Assembly (NCBI GenBank): GCA_016839905.1
Contig: JAEOTJ010000296.1
Coordinates: 1 to 9,527, forward strand
Source: Promethearchaeota archaeon
GTDB lineage: Archaea; Asgardarchaeota; Lokiarchaeia; Sigynarchaeales; SOKP01
Direction of reading: 5' to 3'
Length of the DNA stretch: 9,527 nt
A program made the position numbers and the translations under genes. The notes beneath the pieces were generated by a model, which saw only the letters and a list, made by a program, of their open reading frames with translations, had not been told where the DNA came from and did not search any database. This document shows positions 1-8,667 of the stretch, in pieces. The number at the start of each line of letters is the position of its first letter. The stretch's first letter is position 1.

Positions 1-917
1 GATTTTTTTTCAAACTTAGTTTTAATATTAGAAATCCTATTTCTTTCAATTTTGGTTATTCTATTTTCTAAAAACGTTATTGTTTCAATAATATTATTGA
101 TTTTTGTGTTCATCTTTTTTACTACATTTTGCAGGCCTCCTACTTGATCAAGGATCCAAAATAAAACCTCTGATTCTTTAATAGGTTCTATCACCCAATT
201 TAAAATGCTTATAATGAGCTTTCGGTTATCCAATTTATTAATCCCTATATTTGGTTCATTAGTGAAGATATCAATATCTCCTATTGTCACGACCTTACCC
301 TTGCCATGTTCATTATAAGCAATAACTACTTTTTTACGACCCTCTTCTTTTTTTAACCATTGATTAGTAGAATTATTAAATATTTCAGTCCAAACATGTT
401 CATTTGAATATAATAATCCTTTAGCATCTTTTTGTAATAATATAGAGCACGTTCCTCCCAAAACTGCTTCTCTTAATTGACGAGTTATTTTATGATCTTG
501 AAAATTCAGAATGGATAAAATGCTTGAACAATTATGATTTATTTCATTATCTTCTTTTACAATATTTTTTTCAAAATACATATTAAAAAATTTCCCAGCT
601 ATATCATTTAAATTTGTTCTTTGAAGAAAATCTGCTCCATATTCACTAATTAAGATTAATCCTCCTCCTTCTCTAACAAAATCAACTATATCATTAATTT
701 CAAGATTAGAAAAATAATTATCAATAGGATTCCCAATGATTAAGATATCAATATTAGAAAGTATATTTTTTGTCAAATCAGAGTGTTCATTTGTTTTTAT
801 TTTTACTCCAAAGCTTTTTAAAAGATCTGAAAATTCTGAAAATTCCGATTTACTAATATCAAGCATTTCTCCATGTGCTAAGTCAAAAAGTAAAGTTGAT
901 TTCTTTAATAATGGCAT
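1..917 (-). CDS. GIFT-domain (GldG/IFT52-like) protein with C-terminal coiled coil, 3' end outside window
   Basis: 305 codons are open from ATG at 917 to the left edge, so the C-terminus is missing. The start is supported by an in-frame TAG 30 nt upstream with no other ATG between. Residues 1-245 read as a Rossmann-like GIFT/DUF4350-type domain: a first strand STLLFDLAHGEM (7-18), then ILSNIDILIIGNP (52-64), a helix, VREGGGLILISEYG (81-94), the NLNDIAGKF helix (102-110), a late GKGKVVTIGDIDIFTNE segment (205-221) and NRKLIISILNWV (231-242). This order matches the GIFT domain of intraflagellar-transport protein IFT52 and gliding protein GldG, known as a ligand-binding or scaffolding fold without a catalytic triad. 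Residues about 262-305 form a charged heptad-like coiled coil. No signal peptide or membrane segment is visible, so it is probably cytosolic. It is divergent from the GTPase gene. The fold assignment is by eye; a GATase1-like relative is possible. Confidence 0.62.
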   Translation of the reverse strand, partial: MPLLKKSTLLFDLAHGEMLDISKSEFSEFSDLLKSFGVKIKTNEHSDLTKNILSNIDILIIGNPIDNYFSNLEINDIVDFVREGGGLILISEYGADFLQRTNLNDIAGKFFNMYFEKNIVKEDNEINHNCSSILSILNFQDHKITRQLREAVLGGTCSILLQKDAKGLLYSNEHVWTEIFNNSTNQWLKKEEGRKKVVIAYNEHGKGKVVTIGDIDIFTNEPNIGINKLDNRKLIISILNWVIEPIKESEVLFWILDQVGGLQNVVKKMNTKINNIIETITFLENRITKIERNRISNIKTKFEKK

Positions 918-1114
918 TTTTTCAAATGATTTAATATTATGAGTCTATTTCTTTAATAAAAATTATTATATAAAAATCTAATTAAGAATACTCGAAAAAT
1001 ATAGAAAGAAAATATCATATTTTTTAAATATTGATTTTTAAAAAAAATAATCTTTATTCATATTAAATAAATAGGTAAATAAAGTCATTCAAAATATAGA
1101 AAGATTTGATAATA
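918..1114. promoter_or_regulatory. Divergent intergenic promoter region between the GIFT-like and GTPase genes
   Basis: This is a 197-bp, very AT-rich spacer between two start codons facing away from each other. A TATA-like box for the minus-strand gene lies at about 964-976 (ATTTTTATATAAT on the minus strand), roughly 50 nt before its ATG. For the plus-strand gene, T/A-rich blocks at about 1034-1050 and 1060-1072 could serve, but no single box stands out. No Shine-Dalgarno sequence precedes either ATG. The boxes are inferred from composition only. Confidence 0.4.
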
Positions 1115-1672
1115 ATGCCGGAAACAAATAAAAACCTTTCTAAAAATGGCGAAATAATTAAGATATTAATACTCGGGCTAGATAATGCTGGAAAAACCTC
1201 AATTCTCCTCTGTTTAAAAAAAGACACGAATTTATTGTCATTTTATAGATTAAAGCCAACGAAGGGATTAAAGATTACGGATATCGAAGATTCCGACCAA
1301 AATTATTCAATATGGGATTTTGGAGGACAAAGTCAGTACAGAAATTCACATTTAAAAAATTTAAATAAGAAAATATATGCTACAAACAAGATTATTTTTG
1401 TATTTGATGTTCAAGACCATAATCGATATGATGAAGCAATTGATTTTTTAGAAAAGATTTTAAAAATAATAGAAGAAGTAGATCCTTCTATTAAACTTTC
1501 AATTTATTTACATAAATTAGATCCGAATATAGAAACAATAAACAAATCTATTTCTGAAGAATTAATATTAAATCTAATAAATAAAATAAAAGAAAAAATT
1601 CCAAAAAATATAGAATATGAATTTTTTAAAACATCAATTTATACAGTATTTAGAAAAATTTCTGTATCATAA
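1115..1672 (+). CDS. Arf/Rag-like Ras-superfamily small GTPase
   Basis: This 185-residue GTPase is counted from ATG at 1115; a TTG nine bases earlier is in frame but less likely. G1/P-loop GLDNAGKTS is at 21-29 (Arf style), the switch-I threonine is probably T49 in PTKG, G3 is WDFGGQ at 67-72 (Arf/Rag style, with Gln in the catalytic position), and G4 is HKLD at 133-136, which is the Rag/Gtr variant of NKxD. A TSIY motif near the end resembles Rag G5. Only about nine residues follow it, so the last helix is short. There is no N-terminal amphipathic myristoylation helix and no C-terminal prenylation cysteine, so membrane attachment, if any, would be through partners. It is followed 47 bp downstream by a longin-like gene. 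Small GTPases of this hybrid Arf/Rag type are expanded in Asgard archaea; the cellular process served here is unknown. Confidence 0.9.
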   Translation: MPETNKNLSKNGEIIKILILGLDNAGKTSILLCLKKDTNLLSFYRLKPTKGLKITDIEDSDQNYSIWDFGGQSQYRNSHLKNLNKKIYATNKIIFVFDVQDHNRYDEAIDFLEKILKIIEEVDPSIKLSIYLHKLDPNIETINKSISEELILNLINKIKEKIPKNIEYEFFKTSIYTVFRKISVS

Positions 1673-1719
1673 ATTTCATAAAAATTAGGAAAAACAAGAA
1701 TTAATTAATCTTTGAAAAA

Positions 1720-2148
1720 ATGAAAGGAATAGAAGGAATTTATATCATTAAAAAAAAAGATTCTAAAATCATATTTAGTTATGATTTATTTTATCAAGGT
1801 TCTGAAGAGTGGAATTTAGATGTATTTTCTTCCATTATTTCTGCATTTCAAAGTTTTGTTGGAGAATTAAATCAAAAGGAAATTAAATCAATTGATTTTG
1901 GTAATAATATTATTTTTTCAGCATATAATGCCGAATATGATATTGTTGTAGTAATGAAATGTCATAAAAAAGTAAAAAAATCAAAAGCTAGTGAAATTAT
2001 TGAAAAATTGATCAACCAAATAGTACATGATCTTAAGATTTATGGATTGACTCCTGAAGAAATTAATGAAGTACGTGGTAGTATTTTTGAAAAAGATATA
2101 AAAGAAATAATTGAGAGTAAGGGTAGTAAAATCAAAAAAGTGTTATAA
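1720..2148 (+). CDS. Longin/roadblock-like domain protein, candidate partner of the upstream GTPase
   Basis: This 142-residue soluble protein begins with a strand pair, GIEGIYIIKKKDSKIIFSYD (3-22), followed by a helix whose FSSIISAFQSFVGEL (36-50) sits where longin and roadblock folds have their first long helix. Strands at IKSIDFGNNIIFSAY (55-69) and YDIVVVMK (73-80) come next. A long helix with KASEIIEKLINQIVHDL (89-105) follows, and the charged C-terminal region 111-142 carries a short amphipathic helix. The strand-strand-helix-strand-strand-helix order is that of longin/profilin-like domains, which bind or regulate small GTPases in eukaryotes and, as MglB/roadblock, in prokaryotes. The gene lies 47 bp after the GTPase and 3 bp before purA, so the three are probably co-transcribed. 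There is no Shine-Dalgarno sequence. The choice between longin and roadblock is by eye. Confidence 0.72.
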   Translation: MKGIEGIYIIKKKDSKIIFSYDLFYQGSEEWNLDVFSSIISAFQSFVGELNQKEIKSIDFGNNIIFSAYNAEYDIVVVMKCHKKVKKSKASEIIEKLINQIVHDLKIYGLTPEEINEVRGSIFEKDIKEIIESKGSKIKKVL

Positions 2149-2151
2149 AAA

Positions 2152-3890
<1,739 letters not shown>

Positions 3891-3894
3891 TTCT

Positions 3895-5475
3895 TTAAGT
3901 TTCAGGAATTAGAATGTACATTGGCCACCTTTTTAAAATACCTTTTGGGATTAATCCTCTTCGAACTTTTTCTATCATTTCAGAGTGATGCTTTAAAAAT
4001 TGAACGGGTTGTTCCTCTATAGTAAGCAATTTAATTTGTTCATTTCTTATCGCTTCCTTTATATCTTCATTATTAGGACACTTGATTAGAATTTCTTTAT
4101 AATTATTAATATTATTACAATGAAAATTCTTAATCCGTGGAAGTATTAAAGTTAATCTTTTATCTTCAATATTTGGATTTAAAAGTAAAATTGAATCAAT
4201 TTTATTTCCACATTTTTCATTTAAACAATTCAATAGATTTCTTGGTTCTTTCACGACTAAATCGTCAAGTTCGAAATAATCTCCAGCGTATATTTGAAAA
4301 TTGTTGGCTTTTTTAATTTGGTTAGAAATTGCTAATTTATATTTAAGTTTAAATCTGTTTCTATTAATTTTGCCTTGAATTTGTGGAAGTCCATCTTCAT
4401 TAATAATTGAAATTACATCTCCAGTATCTATATTTATTAATGGCTTACCATTATTCATTCGAGAAACGAACAGATTACCAATCTTATTTCTGATTCTTGA
4501 AATAATATATCTTTTTCCTTTTAATTCGATTGAAGGAAGTGTTAAAGGGAAAACTTTTAATATATTTAAACGAGCCTTTTCAGGAGTCCCATTATGAATA
4601 TTTGCAGCAAATGGGCCAATCTCTGTACCCACATATAGATTAGTGAACTTTTCCTCACCTTTCTTCCACTTCATAAACTTACGAACAAGATTCCATTGGT
4701 ATTCAGAGAGGGAGCTTGTACTAAAGACCAGAGTTGAATTAGATAATTTTTTAGATAATTCTTCTTGTATCATCTTAGCATTAATATTTTTACTTGATTT
4801 TTCTTTTAATAATTTATTAAACCTACTTAAATCTGCCCATTTTAGAATAGTCGCACTAGGTGCAGATATAACTTCAATATCATCCATTGATAAAATCTTT
4901 GATATAATTTTAAAATCACATGAGTTCCTATATGGATATATTAAATATGATTTTGGTTTTATTATAGATAACATTAATCTCTGGGAAAATTCAGATGAAT
5001 ATAAAGAGATATATTTTTTTTCTTTGCATGATTGAATTCCATCAAAATTCATCCTTGAAGGGATAAAAATAACTGCAGAACAATTAGATTTTAATCCACT
5101 TGATTCAAAAATAGCTTGCATTCCAGGAGCCCATAATTGCTGAATTATTGATTTTGTCATATGGAACCATTTCAATCCATTGATATTACTATCTGTCGTT
5201 CCTGAAGTATGACACATAAGTAAAGGATCTTTAGCTCCATATGATTCAATATAATTTTCTAAGTTTATCGAAAAGTCTCTGGAATTAGTTTTATTGTGTT
5301 TTATTCTATCATATAAATTACCAACACTCTCTAAACCAGAAAGTTTTAGTGCTAAATTCTCATATTCCTCTGAATTAGATAATTCAAGCCAATTCTTCCA
5401 ATTAATTTTATTAAAACCTGATAAATATTGATTGAAAATTTCTTGAATTCCTTGGTCAAAATCATAAATAGACAT
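3895..5475 (-). CDS. Divergent ANL-superfamily adenylate-forming enzyme (acyl-CoA synthetase / phenylacetate-CoA ligase-like)
   Basis: This 526-residue protein has the core signatures of enzymes that activate a carboxylate as an acyl-adenylate. They are the A3 phosphate loop HTSGTT (89-94), A5 YVGTE (281-285, usually YGxTE), A7 NIDTGD (348-353), and an A8-like hinge QGKINR (367-372, usually GRxDD-K). A basic C-terminal PKGILKRW (510-517) may provide the A10 lysine. The N-terminal part before A3 is short, as in phenylacetate-CoA ligase-like members, rather than the roughly 150-200 residues of acetyl-CoA synthetases. Two Cys-containing segments (416-422, 446-466) lie in the C-terminal domain. 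No signal peptide, membrane span or carrier domain is visible. The substrate is unknown, and no acyl-carrier, thioesterase or reductase gene is nearby. The only same-strand neighbour is the dead sugar kinase downstream. A CoA ligase or a ligase for another acceptor are both possible. Confidence 0.8.
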   Translation of the reverse strand: MSIYDFDQGIQEIFNQYLSGFNKINWKNWLELSNSEEYENLALKLSGLESVGNLYDRIKHNKTNSRDFSINLENYIESYGAKDPLLMCHTSGTTDSNINGLKWFHMTKSIIQQLWAPGMQAIFESSGLKSNCSAVIFIPSRMNFDGIQSCKEKKYISLYSSEFSQRLMLSIIKPKSYLIYPYRNSCDFKIISKILSMDDIEVISAPSATILKWADLSRFNKLLKEKSSKNINAKMIQEELSKKLSNSTLVFSTSSLSEYQWNLVRKFMKWKKGEEKFTNLYVGTEIGPFAANIHNGTPEKARLNILKVFPLTLPSIELKGKRYIISRIRNKIGNLFVSRMNNGKPLINIDTGDVISIINEDGLPQIQGKINRNRFKLKYKLAISNQIKKANNFQIYAGDYFELDDLVVKEPRNLLNCLNEKCGNKIDSILLLNPNIEDKRLTLILPRIKNFHCNNINNYKEILIKCPNNEDIKEAIRNEQIKLLTIEEQPVQFLKHHSEMIEKVRRGLIPKGILKRWPMYILIPET

Positions 5476-5490
5476 TTTAATATGTATTGT

Positions 5491-5501
5491 ATTTTTTTAA
5501 A
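5491..5501 (-). promoter_or_regulatory. TATA-like box for the ANL gene
   Basis: The minus strand reads TTTAAAAAAAT about 16-26 nt before the ATG at 5475. That spacing would place transcription initiation at or very near the start codon, giving a leaderless or nearly leaderless mRNA, in keeping with the lack of a Shine-Dalgarno sequence. The surrounding DNA is very AT-rich, so a chance match is likely enough to keep confidence low. Confidence 0.35.
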
Positions 5502-5964
5502 GAATTACTAATGAATTATAATATAAATTAATTTAAATCTTAATTCCAATAATGTTTATCATCTAAAATATGAAAATAATTGTTTTTATGATTTTTTTTT
5601 AAACTTCTATGAATTTTAAATAAATACTCATATAATAATAAAATTATGCATATAACATAATCTATTCATACCCAATTAATATCTTTAATTTATAAATTTT
5701 ATAATCATATTTAATTCTTTTATACTTAAAACAAATCATGTAGCTACCTCATAAATTAAATTTTATTTTACTTTAAAAGTGCCTCCGATATGGAAATTCT
5801 GAATCTCAAAAATTTAGTCATTATTTGGGGTTGAAAGATAAGCTAAGATTTTAAATTTTTATTCATTCTTTAAATTAATTAATTATTTTACTCATAATAA
5901 AATAAAATCAATTTTGATCAAACATCAATAATTCATAAATAAAACTCTAAAATATTAAAAGTCG

Positions 5965-6008
5965 TTTATAAAAATAAGATTAAATGTTAAAAAATATTTT
6001 TTCTAGGT
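5965..6008 (+). promoter_or_regulatory. TATA-like box and weak Shine-Dalgarno for the cobalamin-binding/ABC operon
   Basis: TTTATAAAAATA at 5965-5976 is the best TATA match upstream of the operon and lies about 40-50 nt before the ATG at 6016. An AGGT at 6005-6008, seven nt before that ATG, could pair with the 16S rRNA end. This is one of the few genes in the window with such a sequence. Both are assigned by position and composition only. Confidence 0.42.
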
Positions 6009-6015
6009 AAAAAAA

Positions 6016-6675
6016 ATGCATCCTTTATATAATCAGTTTCTTGAATATCTTTTAAATGAAAATAAGAAAAAAGCAGTTAATTTTATTTTATCAAAGCTCA
6101 AGAATAAAGAAATTGATATAATAACATTACACTCTGAAATTATGACTCCAGCATTAAATACAATGTTCTGTGATATCGAAAATAAACATTCAGAATGTAT
6201 CTGGAAAGAACATATTCGCACTTCAATAGTAAGGACTATAATAGAATGTAGTTATCCTTATATTATCAAGGAAAGGGAGGAAAAGGGAATTAAAAAAAAG
6301 GATGATAAAGTTATAGTAGTCTGTCCCTCAGAGGAATATCATGAGATTGGTGCAAGAATTGTAGTAGACTTTTTCACCCTATTAGGATTCGATACTATCT
6401 TTATTGGAGCAAATACTCCCAGAAATGAAATAGAAGCTGCTATTGAATTAATAAATCCTAAGTATGTAGCTATTAGTGTTACAACATATTATAATCTAGT
6501 TGAAGCAGAGAAGGCAATTAATTTCATTAGAGAAAAGGCTAAATTTACTGGAAAAATCATAGTTGGAGGGACTGCTTTCATAAATAATCCTGAGATATAC
6601 AAAAAAATTGGTGCGGATCTTTTAATTCAGACTTTCGATGATATAAAACAATTAACAGAAGGTGAATCAAAATGA
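6016..6675 (+). CDS. Cobalamin (B12)-binding protein with helical cap and Rossmann corrinoid domain
   Basis: This 219-residue protein has two domains. Residues 1-90 are helical and match the B12-binding-2 cap domain, with W63-K-E65-H66 followed by IRTSIVRTIIE. This recalls the Trp and Glu-His positions of CarH-type photoreceptor caps, although CarH spaces them as W-x9-EH. Residues 97-215 match the B12-binding Rossmann domain: E107-Y-H109-E-I-G112 stands for DxHxxG, with His109 as expected lower cobalt ligand and Glu for Asp. Further matches are LLGFDTIFIGANTP (122-135), the loop AISVTTYYN (152-160), and GKIIVGGTAF (179-188). There is no DNA-binding, methyltransferase or mutase domain, so it is a stand-alone corrinoid protein, either a sensor or a methyl carrier. 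Its last 4 bp overlap the permease start, implying translational coupling and a role tied to that ABC system. Which of the two roles applies is not decided by the sequence. Confidence 0.86.
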   Translation: MHPLYNQFLEYLLNENKKKAVNFILSKLKNKEIDIITLHSEIMTPALNTMFCDIENKHSECIWKEHIRTSIVRTIIECSYPYIIKEREEKGIKKKDDKVIVVCPSEEYHEIGARIVVDFFTLLGFDTIFIGANTPRNEIEAAIELINPKYVAISVTTYYNLVEAEKAINFIREKAKFTGKIIVGGTAFINNPEIYKKIGADLLIQTFDDIKQLTEGESK

Positions 6676-7832
6676 GTTTAACAAGAAAAATTGCAATGAG
6701 ATTCCTTAAAGCTAATAAATTGCAGACACTTTTTATAATCCTTGGGATCTCAATTGGAATAGCTATTCAAGTGTTCATTGGTGTCTTGATTACAAGTTTA
6801 CAAAATAGCATTGTTGATTCTGTAGTTGGAGATTCCTCACATATAACCGTTCTTTCAGATGAAATTAATCAAACTCAAATTGAAGACTATGATAAAATAA
6901 TAGATATTTTGAAAGACACTTCGGAAATAAAAACTATATCTTTAGCTCAAGATTCCCCCGCATTGACCGATGCTGCGGGAAAAACTACTTCCATATTTGT
7001 GAGAGGATTTGAAATTGAAGATGCGGATAAAATCTATGAAATAAGTGAAAAAATGATTAAAGGAAAAATCCCAAAGGCATCCAATGAGGTTATCATTGGA
7101 AAGGAACTGAGCGATGAACTAAAACTAGACATAAAGGATACATTCTTTATTCAAGTTGCTGCTCTTGCCATAAATGAAGAGGTCATTATTACTGGTATAT
7201 TTGATTTTAATGTAGTACAAATCAATGAATTATGGATTATAACAACCTTAGAGACAGCTCAAGATATTTTTGTAAACGGAAATGATACCGTATCCTCTAT
7301 AGAAACTCAAGTTTATGAGGAATTTCTGTTTGATGCTGATGTTATTGCAAAATCCATTGATAAAGAGATCGATGATAAAGATATTAAAGTTCAGAACTGG
7401 ATTGACCAAAACGATGATCTACAAGGCGCCTTACGCTCACAAGGGCTCTCAAGCTATTTAATTCAAGCTTTTGCTATAATATCAGTTGTTATAGGGATTT
7501 CCAGTGTATTATCAGTGACTGTCCTTCAAAAGAGTCGGCAATTGGGTATCTTAAAAGCAATGGGTATAAATAACAGGGACGCCAGTAAGATTTTTCTCTA
7601 TCAAGGATTATTCTTTGGCATTAGTGGGGCAATTGGTGGAATAGCTTTAGGTTTATTCTTACTTTTTGGCTTTTCAGTAGGTACTGGTCCCTCTCTTATA
7701 GTGTTAGAAATTGATCCCATATTTTTTATACTTTCAGCGATAATTATGATAAGTGCTTCAGTTATTGCATCCTTAAGCCCAGCGATTAAGTCATCAAAAT
7801 TAAATCCAATAGATATAATAAGAGGTGAATAA
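6672..7832 (+). CDS. FtsX/MacB/LolC-type ABC transporter permease
   Basis: This 386-residue membrane protein has the four-helix layout of type VII ABC permeases. TM1 is at about 18-42, just after the cytoplasmic SLTRKIAMRFLKANK start. A large extracytoplasmic MacB-type domain spans about 43-258, and TM2 (261-284), TM3 (310-334) and TM4 (349-369) follow. The cytoplasmic loop after TM2 carries the family motif KSRQLGILKAMG (287-298), which couples to the ATPase. The C-terminus, NPIDIIRGE, is typical of LolC/E-like proteins. Such permeases work as mechanotransmitters or exporters for lipids, lipoproteins, peptides or drugs and usually act as dimers with two ATPase subunits. The ATPase gene begins 2 bp later, and the corrinoid-protein gene overlaps by ATGA at the 5' end. 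The substrate is not predictable; an archaeon has no outer membrane, so LolCDE-type function is excluded. Confidence 0.93.
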   Translation: MSLTRKIAMRFLKANKLQTLFIILGISIGIAIQVFIGVLITSLQNSIVDSVVGDSSHITVLSDEINQTQIEDYDKIIDILKDTSEIKTISLAQDSPALTDAAGKTTSIFVRGFEIEDADKIYEISEKMIKGKIPKASNEVIIGKELSDELKLDIKDTFFIQVAALAINEEVIITGIFDFNVVQINELWIITTLETAQDIFVNGNDTVSSIETQVYEEFLFDADVIAKSIDKEIDDKDIKVQNWIDQNDDLQGALRSQGLSSYLIQAFAIISVVIGISSVLSVTVLQKSRQLGILKAMGINNRDASKIFLYQGLFFGISGAIGGIALGLFLLFGFSVGTGPSLIVLEIDPIFFILSAIIMISASVIASLSPAIKSSKLNPIDIIRGE

Positions 7833-7834
7833 AA

Positions 7835-8524
7835 ATGGCTGAAAATGTTATTAAACTAACTCATATTGATAAGTTTTATTATAATGGTGTAGCTACCCAA
7901 GTCCTCTTTGATATTAATTTAGAAATTAAGGAAAAGACTTTTGCGTCAATAATAGGACCATCTGGAAGTGGAAAATCAACATTAATGAACATCATTGGAA
8001 CTCTGGACAAACCCACTAATGGAGAAGTGTCTATAAATGGAAAGAGAACTGATCAACTTTCAAAATCTGAGCTGGTTAAAGTCAGAAACCAAACTATTGG
8101 ATTTGTATTCCAGTTTCATTATCTTCTCCCAGAGTTTACAGCACTTGAGAATGTTTTAATGCCGTATAATATAAGCAAACAGAAAATCACTCGAGAAATT
8201 AAAACTAGAGCTATTGATCTAATGGACACTATAGGTATTGCTGAAATTAAGGATAATCTCGCACCTAATATGTCTGGAGGGCAACAACAGAGAACTGCTA
8301 TAGCTCGAGCTCTTATGAATAATCCAAGAATAATACTTGCTGATGAGCCTACTGGAAATCTTGATACGGACTCAACTAATAAGATTTATAATCTTTTTAG
8401 AGAAATTAATGAAAAATTTGGTACTACTATTTTAACTATTACTCACGATCGCAAAATAGCTGAAATGACTGACAGAGTAATTGAAATTAGAGACGGGCGA
8501 ATAGTTCTAGATATCTACAAATAA
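7835..8524 (+). CDS. LolD/MacB-type ABC transporter ATP-binding subunit
   Basis: This 229-residue nucleotide-binding subunit has every motif intact. Walker A is GPSGSGKST (41-49), the Q-loop is FVFQFHYLLPEFTALENV (90-107, Gln93), the signature is MSGGQ (146-150), Walker B is IILADEP (166-172) with D-loop GNLD (174-177), and the switch histidine is ITHD (202-205, His204). The Q-loop context FHYLLPEFTALENV is characteristic of the LolD/MacB/FtsE group that pairs with FtsX-like permeases, which fits the gene 2 bp upstream. It is a cytosolic peripheral subunit, full length, with no fused domain. Translation is probably coupled to the permease. The operon appears to end at the oligo-T run just behind its stop codon. 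Confidence 0.97.
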   Translation: MAENVIKLTHIDKFYYNGVATQVLFDINLEIKEKTFASIIGPSGSGKSTLMNIIGTLDKPTNGEVSINGKRTDQLSKSELVKVRNQTIGFVFQFHYLLPEFTALENVLMPYNISKQKITREIKTRAIDLMDTIGIAEIKDNLAPNMSGGQQQRTAIARALMNNPRIILADEPTGNLDTDSTNKIYNLFREINEKFGTTILTITHDRKIAEMTDRVIEIRDGRIVLDIYK

Positions 8525-8526
8525 TC

Positions 8527-8537
8527 TTTTTTTTTTT
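8527..8537 (+). terminator. Oligo-T terminator of the ABC operon
   Basis: An uninterrupted run of 11 T begins 3 nt after the TAA of the ATPase gene, with no preceding GC-rich hairpin. This matches intrinsic termination by archaeal RNA polymerase at U-rich tracts and separates the ABC operon from the zinc-finger gene. Confidence 0.65.
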
Positions 8538-8582
8538 AAAAAGTTAATTTTAAATTAATAAATATTATGAGTAATATCTGGA

Positions 8583-8600
8583 AAATATTTAAATTTATTA
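8583..8600 (+). promoter_or_regulatory. TATA-like element upstream of the zinc-finger gene
   Basis: AATATTTAAATTTATTA lies about 70-85 nt before the ATG at 8668, in a 143-bp AT-rich spacer that follows the oligo-T run. It is the best TATA-like word in the spacer and would give a leader of about 45-55 nt. No Shine-Dalgarno sequence sits at a useful distance from the ATG. Confidence 0.35.
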
Positions 8601-8667
8601 AGATAATTTAAGAAGATTAAGAATAAGATCATAATAAGGAAAATTAAAAAAAAGATTAATATCTCAA

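Larger units (their letters stand above)
5476..6015. other. 540-bp AT-rich gene-free stretch between divergent genes
   Basis: No convincing coding frame is seen on either strand. Most of it is A/T-rich, with many TTTATA/TTAAAT-type words. A slightly more GC-rich island at about 5779-5850 contains only a 17-codon minus-strand frame with no recognisable content. No tRNA, repeat array, strong hairpin or cobalamin-riboswitch features were recognised. It holds the promoters of the two divergent genes, and its length leaves room for a small RNA or a decayed gene. Confidence 0.6.

Noticed and set aside
736..942. Short plus-strand open frame over the GIFT-like gene
   Set aside because: It is antisense to a 305-codon open frame with coherent domain motifs and has no recognisable content.
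4643..5035. 130-codon plus-strand open frame
   Set aside because: It lies entirely antisense within the ANL gene, which carries intact family motifs.
5767..5822. 17-codon minus-strand frame in the long spacer
   Set aside because: It is too short, with no Shine-Dalgarno sequence, promoter or family resemblance.
5780..6015. Cobalamin riboswitch upstream of the B12-binding protein
   Set aside because: No B12-box-like sequence or multi-stem fold is visible, and this riboswitch class is essentially bacterial.
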